Shown in pieces: positions 43,441-51,951 of a stretch of DNA of 64,000 nucleotides. Below the pieces are notes generated by a model, which was not told the DNA's origin, made no database searches, and saw nothing but the letters and a program-made list of their open reading frames with translations. Positions within the stretch are counted from its first letter, which is position 1. Each line of letters opens with the position of its first letter. This stretch comes from Agrobacterium tumefaciens (GTDB lineage: Bacteria; Pseudomonadota; Alphaproteobacteria; Rhizobiales; Rhizobiaceae), in contig NZ_CP115841.1 in NCBI RefSeq assembly GCF_013318015.2, positions 2,676,501 through 2,740,500 of the forward strand, written 5' to 3'. The position numbers were made by a program, and so were the translations under genes.

Positions 43441-43890
43441 ATGGCCCAGTTCGACAATAATCGTCAGCGTCTTTTCGTTCCGGCGGTCGCACCTCTTTAT
43501 AATTCGACACATGATCTGGTGGAGACCGTTCTGCGCGTCGTGGCCGGGCTTCTTCTTGTCACCCACGGCTTCGGCAAGATCGCCAATCCGTTCGGGGCTG
43601 TCGGCATGGTGGAGAGCCTCGGCTTTTATCCGGGTGTATTCTGGTCACCTCTCCTGGCCGCCACCGAATTTTTCGGTGGAATTCTCGTGGCCATTGGGCT
43701 GTTCACGCGGCCGGCATCCTTTGCCGCAATGATCGTGCTTTTAGTAACGGTCTATTTTCACGGTATCGTAAAGGCGGAAGGTCTGGGTGGCGCGGAAAAA
43801 TCAGTTCTCTGGGCAGCCATTTTCCTGTTCTTCGCTGTCCGCGGCGGCAACCGGCATTCCGTCGACGCGAAGCTGTCGCGGGAATTTTAA
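43441..43890 (+). CDS. DoxX-family membrane protein
   Basis: 149-residue membrane protein with four helices: VLRVVAGLLLVTHGFGKI (about 32-49), LLAATEFFGGILVAIGL, ASFAAMIVLLVTVYF and SVLWAAIFLFFAV. The GLLLVTHGFGK and TEFFGG motifs are typical of DoxX. Members are linked to redox and thiol stress in some bacteria. The start is ATG 43441; the frame is open upstream to 43267 across the promoter region. Divergent from the SelW-like gene, an arrangement consistent with a redox theme. Confidence 0.82.
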   Translation: MAQFDNNRQRLFVPAVAPLYNSTHDLVETVLRVVAGLLLVTHGFGKIANPFGAVGMVESLGFYPGVFWSPLLAATEFFGGILVAIGLFTRPASFAAMIVLLVTVYFHGIVKAEGLGGAEKSVLWAAIFLFFAVRGGNRHSVDAKLSREF

Positions 43891-43973
43891 GGTGCCACAG
43901 GCCGGCTTGTCCGCTTATTGCCTTGCTGACGATATTGCGCCTCTTGAAAATCCGTTTTTCTCGTGGTGAAGCT

Positions 43974-44006
43974 GAATTCGATCGGCGATACCGGCCGATC
44001 GAATTC
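43974..44006. promoter_or_regulatory. 13-bp perfect inverted repeat before the amidotransferase gene
   Basis: GAATTCGATCGGC (43974-43986) and GCCGATCGAATTC (43994-44006), loop of seven bases, 22 bp before ATG 44029. No T-run follows on either strand, so operator or mRNA structure is more likely than terminator. Confidence 0.5.
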
Positions 44007-44028
44007 CCCGTTGTCGGCAAGAGGCCCC

Positions 44029-44727
44029 ATGCGCGTTGCAATTATCGAAAACATGGCGGGCACGCCGCATGGACAGATCGGCGTCGCTCTGGAAGAGGCA
44101 GGGGCTGACGTGCATGTCATCCGCGCCTATGCGGGTGAGCCTCTTCCTCTCGATGCAGCTGCACACGATGCGCTCGTCGTTTTGGGCGGGGAGCAGAACG
44201 CTCTTGACGACGTGCTTTATCCCTATCTTCCAGACCTCGCACTTTTGATGAAAGCGTTTGGCGATGCGGACAAGGCCGTGATGGGCGTCTGTCTCGGCAG
44301 CCAGTTGCTGGCGCGCGCCTATGGCGGAGAGAATATTCTGGCCGGCCCGCCCGAATTCGGCTGGGAAGACGTATCCCTCACGGAAGAGGGCGTGTCCGAT
44401 CCGCTCTTGGCGGGGCTCGACAAGACATTTCCCATTTTTCAGTGGCATTGCGACACATTCACGCTTCCGCCCGAGGCAACGAGACTTGCGACCAATGGTG
44501 CAACGCGAAATCAGGCTTTTCGCGTTGGCCGCGCTGCCTATGGCACGCAATTTCATTTTGAGGCATCCACGGCCGTGGTAGACGGATGGTGTGAGGCATT
44601 CCCGGCTTCCGTCGAAAAAATGGCGCCCGGCTGGATGAACAATTACCACGATCACCGTGGCGGGCGTGCAGATGTGGCCGATGCGACCGGTCTGGAAATT
44701 GCCCGTGCCTGGGTACGGCTTGTCTGA
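44029..44727 (+). CDS. Class-I glutamine amidotransferase-like protein
   Basis: 232 residues, GATase-1 fold. The nucleophile is in GVCLGSQLLARAYGG (Cys near 86); the His is in YGTQFHFEAS (near 182). It transfers or removes an amide group; stand-alone members include GMP-synthase-like and gamma-glutamyl-polyamine hydrolases. The substrate is not set by sequence. The start is ATG 44029 with AGAGG upstream; a longer frame from 43963 runs through a strong inverted repeat and is not likely to be translated. Confidence 0.8.
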   Translation: MRVAIIENMAGTPHGQIGVALEEAGADVHVIRAYAGEPLPLDAAAHDALVVLGGEQNALDDVLYPYLPDLALLMKAFGDADKAVMGVCLGSQLLARAYGGENILAGPPEFGWEDVSLTEEGVSDPLLAGLDKTFPIFQWHCDTFTLPPEATRLATNGATRNQAFRVGRAAYGTQFHFEASTAVVDGWCEAFPASVEKMAPGWMNNYHDHRGGRADVADATGLEIARAWVRLV

Positions 44728-44813
44728 TCTGGCAATTATCGGTTGCGAATATGGCCAAGGCCGCTCAGAATTGAGTGTGTTTCACCGACGTTTGCCAAGG
44801 AGGCACCAAGATC

Positions 44814-45002
44814 ATGTATAAATTCGAAATCTATCAGGACAGGGCCGGGGTATATCGCTTCCGCTTCAAAGCATCCAACGGGGAAACGATGTTTTCCTCC
44901 GAAGGATACAAGGCCAAGGCATCGGCCATCCACGCCATCGAATCGATCAAGAAAAATTCCCCCGGCGCCGATACGGTCGATCTGAGCACGATGACCGCCT
45001 GA
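44814..45002 (+). CDS. YegP-like DUF1508 protein
   Basis: 62-residue small protein made of a single DUF1508 unit: MYKFEIYQDRAGVYRFRFKA, NGETMFSSEGYKAKASAIHAIESIKKN. The unit begins with the aromatic FEIY/D and ends with the alpha helix typical of YegP, where two units are found in tandem. Here there is only one. ATG 44814 has AAGGAGG eleven bases upstream. Function is unknown; the family is often stress-induced. Confidence 0.82.
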   Translation: MYKFEIYQDRAGVYRFRFKASNGETMFSSEGYKAKASAIHAIESIKKNSPGADTVDLSTMTA

Positions 45003-45179
45003 AGCTCTCCGTTTCGCGAAACCTCGAGGCATTCTCCTGCCAGAAATGACGGGCGCGTTGGAAGGTGTCGGCGTAAAGATAAGATTCAGTCTTTTTTGAT
45101 AATCTTCCGTTAGCAATTGTATTTCGAGGTTCCCGGGCGGCGTCAGAGTGCCCCTGGATTGTTTTGCGTACGGGTTCTC

Positions 45180-46277
45180 ATGCGTTCATCGGCTGTGCCA
45201 GCACTTCTCTTCGGTTGCCTTCTGCTTGGTGGCTGTACGTCCAGTTCCGGGCCGGAAAGCCTGATGGCCGGCCTGCCGTCGAAGGAAACCACGAGCTCGG
45301 TTACGCCATCCGCGCCGGTGCCGCAGGCAAGCGTGGGCAGCCAACCCATCACGGCCCAGCCGCGACAGGAAGTTCTGGCATGGGGCGGGCCGGTGCCCGA
45401 AGAGCCAAAGGCCTTTTCAGCCGTTACCCCACGAGCGCCCGTGCCGCAGAACGCGCTTGAAACCCGTTTGCCGTCACCGTCACAGGCTGGAATGGTACGA
45501 CCGGCAGAGCGTCCGATGGAGCGTCCGGTACAATTGGCCATGGCTGCAGCCCCGGCGGCCAGTGCCGGTGCGCAGATCCGTTCGCGCATTTTCCGCTCCA
45601 GCTTCAGCGATGCCAAACCCATCAATTTCGGCAGGGTCCAGCCGCGCCATTTTCAGGTCCACGGGGTGGATGTCTCGCGCTGGCAGGCCAATATAGACTG
45701 GCCGCAGCTGCGCACACGCGGCGCCAACTTCGCCTTCATCAAGGCGACGGATGGCGGCGATCATCTTGACCCGATGTTCCGCACCAACTGGCAGCGTGCA
45801 AAGGAAGCGGGCATCCGTCGTGGCGCCTACCATTTCTTCTACTGGTGCCGGTCGGCCGGCGAGCAGGCGGATTGGTTCATGCGCAACGTACCGCGCGATC
45901 CGGATGCGCTGCCGCCGGTGATCGACGTGGAATATAACGGCGAATCGAGCTGCAAGATGCGCCATTCCCGTGAGCGTATTCTGGAAAAGATGCGCGTGTT
46001 CATGGATAAGCTGGAGCGCCATTACGGCCAGCGTCCGATTATCTATACGGCGCCCGATTTTTATAAGGACAATCTGACCGGCGAGTTCCAGGACTATCCC
46101 TTCTGGCTGCGCGCCGTTGCCCAGCATCCGTCCGTGGTCTATCCCGGCCGCAAGTGGTTGTTCTGGCAATATTCCGGCTCCGGCCTGTCGCATGGTGTCG
46201 ATGGACGCATCGATCTCAATGTCTTCAACGGCAGCGAGGATGCCTGGCATCGCTGGGTAGACCGCCGCTCGAGTTGA
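45180..46277 (+). CDS. GH25 muramidase lipoprotein
   Basis: 365-residue exported glycosidase. The signal sequence ends with lipobox LLLGGCTSS (Cys near 17). A Pro/Ala/Ser-rich linker runs to about 145. The GH25 catalytic domain follows: VHGVDVSRWQANIDWPQL (about 160-177), FAFIKATDGGDHLD, GAYHFFYW, and PPVIDVEYNGES with the catalytic Asp-x-Glu (about 260). It would cleave the MurNAc-GlcNAc bond. The start is ATG 45180; upstream in-frame codons have no site. In Rhizobiaceae such lysozymes act in wall remodelling. Confidence 0.88.
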   Translation: MRSSAVPALLFGCLLLGGCTSSSGPESLMAGLPSKETTSSVTPSAPVPQASVGSQPITAQPRQEVLAWGGPVPEEPKAFSAVTPRAPVPQNALETRLPSPSQAGMVRPAERPMERPVQLAMAAAPAASAGAQIRSRIFRSSFSDAKPINFGRVQPRHFQVHGVDVSRWQANIDWPQLRTRGANFAFIKATDGGDHLDPMFRTNWQRAKEAGIRRGAYHFFYWCRSAGEQADWFMRNVPRDPDALPPVIDVEYNGESSCKMRHSRERILEKMRVFMDKLERHYGQRPIIYTAPDFYKDNLTGEFQDYPFWLRAVAQHPSVVYPGRKWLFWQYSGSGLSHGVDGRIDLNVFNGSEDAWHRWVDRRSS

Positions 46278-46288
46278 CGGGGCGGGCG

Positions 46289-47164
46289 TCAGCGCGAAAA
46301 TTTTCGCGCGCCGGCAACGCAGAGCACCACCACGAGCGTGATGGCGATCATCGCAGGGCTGACCTCCTCGTGAAGCAGGGTTGCTGCAAGCACCAGCCCG
46401 AAGAACGGCTGCAGCAATTGCAGCTGGCCCACCGCGGCAATGCCGCCAAGCGCCAGCCCGCGATACCAGAAGATGAAGCCGATCAGCATGCTGAACAGCG
46501 AGACATAGGCGAGGCCGCCCCAGGCCTGCGGGTCGATGCCTGCGAGGGTTTGCGGCCCTGTGAAAAAGGCAAGCGGCAGCATCAGAGGCAGGGAGAGCAC
46601 CAGTGCCCATGAGATGACCTGCCAGCCCCCCAGTTTGCGGGAAAGGGCAGCACCCTCGGCATATCCCAGCCCACAGACGATAATCGCGCCCAGCATCAAG
46701 AGATCGCCGGCAAGTGATGCTCCGAGCCCGGAGGCCAGCGAATTCGACAATGAAAAGCCGGCAACGAGAACGCTGCCCAGGCAGGAAAAGAACCAGAAGG
46801 CGGGCCGAGGGCGTTCTCCCCCACGCAGTACGGCAAAAACCGCGGTTGCGAGCGGCAAAAGCCCAACAAAGACGATGGAGTGGGCCGAGGTGATGTGCCG
46901 CAAGGCGAGGGCAGTCAACAGCGGGAAGCCAACCACCACGCCGAAGGACACGATGAAAAGGGATGCCATATCATCGCGCGCCGGGCGTTTTTGCCGGAAC
47001 ACAAAAAGCAAAGCGAGCGCCAGAAGGCCGGCTATGCTGGCGCGGGCGAGGGTCAGGAACACCGGATCGAAACCCGTTACCGCAACCCGCGTGGCGGGCA
47101 GCGAGCCGCTGAATATCACCACGCCGATAAGGCCGCTCAGCCAACCGCTTGTCGTCTTGTCCAT
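46289..47164 (-). CDS. DMT-superfamily (EamA) transporter
   Basis: 291 residues, ten helices, two EamA repeats. The start is ATG 47164 with AGGAGA seven bases upstream; TTG 47179 is inside that site. Repeat 1 ends in FVGLLPLATAVFAVLRGGE; repeat 2 has the QLQLLQPFFGLVLAATLLHEEV block. Substrate unknown, probably an amino acid or metabolite exporter. It is divergent from a MocR-type regulator, 83 bp away; such pairs often form a regulator/transporter unit. Confidence 0.83.
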   Translation of the reverse strand: MDKTTSGWLSGLIGVVIFSGSLPATRVAVTGFDPVFLTLARASIAGLLALALLFVFRQKRPARDDMASLFIVSFGVVVGFPLLTALALRHITSAHSIVFVGLLPLATAVFAVLRGGERPRPAFWFFSCLGSVLVAGFSLSNSLASGLGASLAGDLLMLGAIIVCGLGYAEGAALSRKLGGWQVISWALVLSLPLMLPLAFFTGPQTLAGIDPQAWGGLAYVSLFSMLIGFIFWYRGLALGGIAAVGQLQLLQPFFGLVLAATLLHEEVSPAMIAITLVVVLCVAGARKFSR

Positions 47165-47247
47165 GACCGTCTCCTGCAATTTCCCTTTCTTGATCCGGAA
47201 CGGCTGGTGAAAACAGCGACAATCATATACAATTTCAAGAAACTGTT

Positions 47248-48678
47248 ATGGTTATTTGGACGGTACGGTTGGAGAGAAATGTGGACGGACAACTCGCGAC
47301 TGGAACGCGCATAGAACAGGTGATGACCAGCATGCGGCAACGCATCGCCTCGCGAAGCCTCGTTCCCGGCGCCAGATTGCCATCCGTTCGAGCGCTTGCA
47401 AAAGCCATGCAGGTCTCCACTTCAACCGTCGTCGAGGCCTATGACCGGCTGGTTGCCGATGGCACCATAAGCTCGCGACCGGGTTCGGGATTTTATGTGG
47501 CGGGTCCGCTAGCGCCCCTGTCTCTGGCCGATATCGAGCCTCGGCTGGACAGGGCGGTGGATCCGCTCTGGGTGTCGCGCCAGGCGCTGGACGAGGGGGC
47601 GGCGCTTGCCAAGCCCGGCTGCGGCTGGCTTCCAGCGTCATGGATGCCGGAGCAAGCGCTACGGCGGGCGATGAGGGGGCTTGCCCGCGCGGATGCTTCC
47701 TTGCTGACGGATTATGCGAGCCCGATGGGGCTCTTGCCGCTACGCCAGCTTTTGTCCCGCAGACTTGCCGAACATGGCGTCCAGGCGGGCGCCAGCCAGA
47801 TCATGCTCACCGATTCCGGCACGCAGGCGATCGATCTCCTGTGTCGTTTCCTGTTGCAGCCAGGGGATACGGTGATTGTCGATGATCCCTGCTATTTTAA
47901 CTTCCGCGCTCTCTTGCGGGCGCATCGGGTGAAAATCGTTGGTGTGCCCTATACGCCGGCTGGACCGGACCTGCCGCTTTTCGAGCAGGCAGTGAAAGAG
48001 CATCAGCCGCGCCTTTATATCACCAATTCCGCGATCCATAATCCGACAGGCGCAAGGCTTTCCGCCGTTTCCGCCCATCGCCTGCTGATGCTGGCCGAAC
48101 AGGCGGGCCTCACCATCATCGAGGATGATATTTTTGCCGATTTTGAAACGCAGGCGGCACCACGGCTGGCTGCTTTCGATGGTCTGAACCGGGTCGTCCA
48201 GATCGGCAGTTTTTCTAAAACCCTGTCTGCTTCCGTGCGGTGCGGTTTCATCGCAGCGCCTCCGGCATGGGTGGAAGCCCTGACCGATCTCAAGATTGCC
48301 ACTGCTTTTGGTGGAGCAAATTTTTCGGCTGCATTGATCCTGTCGCTTTTGACTGACGGTAGTTATCGCAAGCATGTCGAGGCTCTTCGACAGCGTCTCG
48401 CGGCGGCGGTGCCTGAGGCGGCGGCGCGTTTGAAAGCGCTTGGATGTGTGCCGTGGATCGAACCGCAGGCGGGCATGTTCTTATGGTGCCGCCTGCCGGA
48501 GGGGGTCGACGCCGCCGATGTTGCACGTCGGGCACTGGCGCAACAGGTGGTGCTGGCACCCGGCAATGTTTTTAGCTCCGCGCAGAACGCATCCGCTTTC
48601 ATGCGTTTCAATGTGTCGCAAATGGCCGCTCCTCAGGTCATGGCGGTGCTGGCAGATGCCCTCAGGCAGAGCGCGTAA
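47248..48678 (+). CDS. MocR-family (GntR-aminotransferase fusion) regulator
   Basis: 476 residues: N-terminal GntR winged helix (about 15-80: RIASRSLVPGARLPSVRALAKAMQVSTSTVVEAYDRL) joined to a fold-type-I PLP aminotransferase-like domain (about 115-475). The PLP lysine is in QIGSFSKTLSASVRCGF (near 325), and NSAIHNPTGARLS and EDDIFADF give the cofactor contacts. It is probably a PLP-sensing repressor/activator. GTG 47281, with GGAGAG four bases before it, is an alternative start to ATG 47248, which has a weak site. The divergent EamA exporter is the likely target. Confidence 0.88.
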   Translation: MVIWTVRLERNVDGQLATGTRIEQVMTSMRQRIASRSLVPGARLPSVRALAKAMQVSTSTVVEAYDRLVADGTISSRPGSGFYVAGPLAPLSLADIEPRLDRAVDPLWVSRQALDEGAALAKPGCGWLPASWMPEQALRRAMRGLARADASLLTDYASPMGLLPLRQLLSRRLAEHGVQAGASQIMLTDSGTQAIDLLCRFLLQPGDTVIVDDPCYFNFRALLRAHRVKIVGVPYTPAGPDLPLFEQAVKEHQPRLYITNSAIHNPTGARLSAVSAHRLLMLAEQAGLTIIEDDIFADFETQAAPRLAAFDGLNRVVQIGSFSKTLSASVRCGFIAAPPAWVEALTDLKIATAFGGANFSAALILSLLTDGSYRKHVEALRQRLAAAVPEAAARLKALGCVPWIEPQAGMFLWCRLPEGVDAADVARRALAQQVVLAPGNVFSSAQNASAFMRFNVSQMAAPQVMAVLADALRQSA

Positions 48679-48766
48679 TTGTCGCCCATATCGTGCTGGC
48701 CGAGGAGAATCGGAACAAAATCCCGTGAACGCCGTTTTCTTCTCAGAATGAAGAGGAGGAAATACC

Positions 48767-49084
48767 ATGACATTCGATCCAAACAATCCGCGCCCGGACC
48801 GTGATCTTCGTCCGGAACTGAATATCAGCAATGAACCGCTTGCCCGCAAGTCTCCGTCCTGGATGCCATGGCTGGCGATTCTCGTTGTCGCATTGGTAGG
48901 CGTTTTTGCCTGGTCGCAGATGAGCGGCCCGAACACCGATCCGGCCACGACATCCTCGACCATGCCGCCTGCGGCAACGCAACAGGCACCGGCGCCCGTG
49001 ACTCCGACTGTCCCGGCAACACCGCCTGCCAACAATGCAGCACCGGCAAGCCCGAATACCGGCGGCACGCAGACGCAGCCGTAA
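48767..49084 (+). CDS. Small single-pass membrane protein with Pro/Thr-rich tail
   Basis: 105 residues: polar N-terminus with repeated RPDRDLRP, one membrane helix (about 33-49: PWLAILVVALVGVFAWS), then a low-complexity tail of Pro, Ala and Thr (about 55-105) that would sit in the periplasm. The start ATG 48767 has GAGGAGG 9-15 bases upstream. A perfect terminator follows. No known family recognised; such proteins are common orphans in Rhizobiaceae. Confidence 0.7.
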   Translation: MTFDPNNPRPDRDLRPELNISNEPLARKSPSWMPWLAILVVALVGVFAWSQMSGPNTDPATTSSTMPPAATQQAPAPVTPTVPATPPANNAAPASPNTGGTQTQP

Positions 49085-49104
49085 TGGGTTAGATCATCTG
49101 ACAA

Positions 49105-49135
49105 AACCGCCTGCCTTCCGGCAGGCGGTTTTTTA
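49105..49135. terminator. Strong bidirectional terminator
   Basis: AACCGCCTGCC (49105-49115), loop TTCC, GGCAGGCGGTT (49120-49130) and TTTTATT on the plus strand; minus strand has TTTTG. It serves the small membrane protein gene and the convergent Rrf2 gene. Confidence 0.9.
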
Positions 49136-49154
49136 TTGCGCCAACTCTGCGGCG

Positions 49155-49613
49155 TTAGAGCTGATCCATCGCGGAGGGGTGGTTGGACAATCTGGACCAG
49201 CGGCCCATCGATTCCTCCGCCAGCGCCGAAAGCGTAATGTTTCCGAAGCGGGACAGGAGAATGGTCTCCGCCTCGTTCATGGCGTCGAAAAGGGCAGCAT
49301 TGACGGCCTGCTCTATGACGCAGTTAGGATTATCTCCTGCCAGCCCAATCGAGAACAATTCCGGCGCGCCAAGCGCCCGGTAAATATCGAGCAGCGTGAT
49401 TTCGCTGAGCGGTCGCGCCAGAACCCAGCCACCGCCATGGCCTTTTTCCGACGACACGTAACCGTGCTCCCGCAAGCCCGCCATGGTTCTGCGCACCACC
49501 ACCGGGTTCGTCTGCAACATCGCCGCGATGCTTTCCGAGGTCGCCGCACCCTCGTGTTTCTCCATATGGATCAGAATATGCAGCACCCGTGAAAGGCGCG
49601 TGTCGTGTCTCAT
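49155..49613 (-). CDS. Rrf2-family regulator (YwnA-like, no cluster cysteines)
   Basis: 152 residues. Winged helix with TSESIAAMLQTNPVVVRRTMAGLREHGYVSSEKGHGGGWVLAR (about 25-67). Unlike RirA and IscR it lacks the three-Cys set; only one Cys (in NPNCVIEQ, near 97) is visible, so it is more likely a thiol-sensing or ligand-sensing repressor. The start is ATG 49613; an earlier in-frame start at 49667 would overlap the promoter repeats. Divergent from a thioredoxin-reductase-like gene across two 21-bp direct repeats. Confidence 0.82.
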   Translation of the reverse strand: MRHDTRLSRVLHILIHMEKHEGAATSESIAAMLQTNPVVVRRTMAGLREHGYVSSEKGHGGGWVLARPLSEITLLDIYRALGAPELFSIGLAGDNPNCVIEQAVNAALFDAMNEAETILLSRFGNITLSALAEESMGRWSRLSNHPSAMDQL

Positions 49614-49660
49614 CGGTGAAATCCGCCTGTTTTTCGCGACATTACCAGTTAGCATATGAC

Positions 49661-49722
49661 GTAACAATATAAGTTGCGTGACTATTGACTCTAAAATTCA
49701 TGTAACAATATAAGTATCGTGA
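49661..49722. promoter_or_regulatory. Two 21-bp direct repeats with embedded promoter (Rrf2 operator candidate)
   Basis: GTAACAATATAAGT followed by two variable bases and CGTGA occurs at 49661-49681 and 49702-49722, start-to-start 41 bp, four helical turns. TTGACT (49685-49690), 18 bases, TATAAG (49709-49714) gives a plus-strand promoter whose -10 lies inside the second copy. A bound regulator would block both divergent genes. Confidence 0.65.
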
Positions 49723-49763
49723 AACGAACGGGCGCTTCCGGCTCGGTGAACGATAGGTGCATC

Positions 49764-50651
49764 ATGAAATACGACGTCATCATCATCGGCGGCAGCTATG
49801 CGGGCCTGTCCGCCGCCCTGCAGCTCGGGCGCGCGAGAAAAAACATCTTGGTGGTGGATGCGGGTGAGCGGAGAAATCGCTTCGCCAGCCATTCCCACGG
49901 TTTTCTCGGACAGGACGGCAAGGCGCCGGGCGACATCATCGCCGAGGCACGCCGCCAGATCGAGCGCTACCCGACGATACACTGGGCAAAGGGCAGGGTA
50001 ACGAATGCCGAAGGATCATTCGATGACTTCGTCATCGAGATCGATGGCAATCGCCGCGAAAGGGCGGCCAGACTAATCCTTGCCACAGGCGTTACGGATG
50101 AACTGCCTGATATAGCCGGGCTGAAGGAACGCTGGGGCAGCGCCGTCTTCCATTGCCCCTATTGCCACGGATACGAACTGGATCAGCGCAGGATCGGCGT
50201 CATCGCGGCCTCACCGCTGGCCATCCACCATGCACTGATGCTTCCGGACTGGGGTGAAACGACCTTTTTTACCAACGGTATATTCGTGCCGGATGCTGAA
50301 CAGAATGCGCTTTTGTCAGCCCGGGGCGTTCGGGTGGAAAAAGAGCGTATCAGAGAGATCGCAGGGCATGCGGATGTCGTTCTTGCGGATGGGCGCAGCA
50401 TTGCTTTGGCCGGTCTTTTCACGCAACCGAAATTGCGGATTGCCTCGGATTGGATCGAAAAGCTCGGCTGCACCGTGGAAGAAGGGCCGATGGGGTCAAG
50501 CATCGTGACGGATGCCATGAAACAGACGACAGTGCGCGGAATCTTCGCATGCGGTGATGTGGCAAGGCCCGCTGGCTCGGTCGCTCTTTCCGTGGGCGAT
50601 GGCGCCATGGCAGGGACTGCGGCTCACAGGTCGATCATGTTTCCGGAATGA
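49764..50651 (+). CDS. Thioredoxin-reductase-like FAD/NAD(P) oxidoreductase
   Basis: 295 residues. FAD loop IIGGSYAGLSAALQLGRARK (about 7-26), redox-active CPYC-HGYE (about 133-140), second dinucleotide region near 150-175 (weak GxGxxx; reads GVIAASPLA), and GIFACGDVARP near the end. The missing glycine-rich NADPH loop suggests that it may not bind NADPH in the usual way. The start is ATG 49764; the frame is open from 49719, but those codons overlap the repeats. It is probably controlled by the adjacent Rrf2 protein. Confidence 0.82.
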   Translation: MKYDVIIIGGSYAGLSAALQLGRARKNILVVDAGERRNRFASHSHGFLGQDGKAPGDIIAEARRQIERYPTIHWAKGRVTNAEGSFDDFVIEIDGNRRERAARLILATGVTDELPDIAGLKERWGSAVFHCPYCHGYELDQRRIGVIAASPLAIHHALMLPDWGETTFFTNGIFVPDAEQNALLSARGVRVEKERIREIAGHADVVLADGRSIALAGLFTQPKLRIASDWIEKLGCTVEEGPMGSSIVTDAMKQTTVRGIFACGDVARPAGSVALSVGDGAMAGTAAHRSIMFPE

Positions 50652-51530
50652 TCAGTGCGAAACAAGGCTTAGCCAGCGCCCCGGAGGCATTCCGAAGGCA
50701 TTCTTGAAGTGGCGGGTAAAATGCGCCTGATCTGCAAAGCCGCAGGCAAACGCCGTTTCCGCAAGACCCGCACCCGCCCGCATCATGTCCTTGCATTTTT
50801 GCAGACGTCGCATGATGAGATAACGGTGCGGGCTCGTGCCAAACAGGGAGCGGAAGTGCCGAAAGAGCGTGAAGCGATCTAACCCGCTTATTTGCTCCAG
50901 CTTCTCTGAGCTGACGGCAAGCGCGCTGTTCTCCAGCAGGTAATCCCGGCAACGGAAAACGGCGATCCGGTCAAGCCGCTTGATTGTTCTCTTGCTTCCG
51001 TTCGAATGCTTCCAGAGCAGATCCGACAGTCTCGATTGCCAGTCGGTCAGGAGCAGATTGTCCGGCTCGCCTTCGAGATTGCCGAGAGCCTCTATCAGGC
51101 ATTGCCGGAACTCATCGTCTTCGATGACGGGGTTTTTTGCAAATGGCAGCGCGTGAAATCCGGTCGCCACCTCCATGGTTTTTTCCGGCGGAAGGTAGAG
51201 CATACGGTAGCGCAGACCTTCGTCGGTGCCGGCACCACCATCGTGAACTTCGTCCGGATGCAGCACGATAACCTTTCCGGGCGTGCTGAAATGCGATGTG
51301 CCACGATAGGAAAAGGTCTGGACGCCGGAAAGCGTCACACCGAGCGCATAGGTGTCATGGCGATGGGGTGCATAGGCGTTGCCGTGAAAGCGCGCTTCAA
51401 TGCGCTCGATCCCTTCGCTGGAAGGGGCCTGCACGATCCCCTCGAATTTGCACGAACGTTCAAGATCGCTCGTACCCTGAGGGGCTAGGGTCGCTTCTCT
51501 TTCGTAACCACAGCCAGATTGAGTTCGCAT
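50652..51530 (-). CDS. AraC-family regulator with cupin-like N-domain
   Basis: 292 residues. Cupin sensing domain (about 35-125: FHGNAYAPHRHDTYALGVTLSG, FSTPGKVIVLHPDEVHDGG) and C-terminal AraC domain (about 190-290: LAVSSEKLEQISGLDRFTLFRHFRSLFGTSPHRYLIMRRLQ, then ETAFACGFADQAHFTRHFKNAFG). The most likely ATG, 51530, shares the CATG at 51528-51531 with the divergent DUF2000 gene. The frame stays open to 51641, inside that gene, so a longer product is possible. No terminator is evident after it. Confidence 0.82.
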   Translation of the reverse strand: MRTQSGCGYEREATLAPQGTSDLERSCKFEGIVQAPSSEGIERIEARFHGNAYAPHRHDTYALGVTLSGVQTFSYRGTSHFSTPGKVIVLHPDEVHDGGAGTDEGLRYRMLYLPPEKTMEVATGFHALPFAKNPVIEDDEFRQCLIEALGNLEGEPDNLLLTDWQSRLSDLLWKHSNGSKRTIKRLDRIAVFRCRDYLLENSALAVSSEKLEQISGLDRFTLFRHFRSLFGTSPHRYLIMRRLQKCKDMMRAGAGLAETAFACGFADQAHFTRHFKNAFGMPPGRWLSLVSH

Positions 51531-51936
51531 GTTTGATACCAAGATCGCCGTCATCCTTCGTGATGACCTTGCCGTGTGGCAAAAACTGAACGTCACCGCA
51601 TTTCTCATGTCCGGCATCGTCGCCCAGACCAGAGAGATCATCGGGGAACCATACCGCGACGGGGCGGGTAACGTCTACAATCCCCTGTCCGTCCAGCCGA
51701 TAGTCGTCATGGCCACGGATCAGGAGGCACTGCGCAAAATCCATCAGCGATCCCTGGAACGCGAGGTCACGACATCGCTCTATATCGAGGAAATGTTCGC
51801 AACCGGTCATGATGTTGCCAACCGCCAGGTGTTTTCGGAATTTTCTCCCGACAATGCAAAGGTCGTCGGCATGGCGCTTAGGGCGGACAAGAAAATCGTA
51901 GACAAGATTACCAAGGGCGCGAAGCTGCATGCCTGA
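51529..51936 (+). CDS. DUF2000-family protein
   Basis: 135 residues. Typical DUF2000 start MFDTKIAVILRDDLAVWQKLNVTAFLMSG, then VYNPLSVQPIVVMATDQEAL and a C-terminal VVGMALRADKKIVDKITKGAKL. The fold is peptidyl-tRNA-hydrolase-II-like; biochemical function unknown. It starts at ATG 51529, and the divergent AraC gene starts on the same CATG on the other strand. The AraC protein is its probable regulator. Confidence 0.85.
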   Translation: MFDTKIAVILRDDLAVWQKLNVTAFLMSGIVAQTREIIGEPYRDGAGNVYNPLSVQPIVVMATDQEALRKIHQRSLEREVTTSLYIEEMFATGHDVANRQVFSEFSPDNAKVVGMALRADKKIVDKITKGAKLHA

Positions 51937-51951
51937 GCAGCTGCCGTGAAT

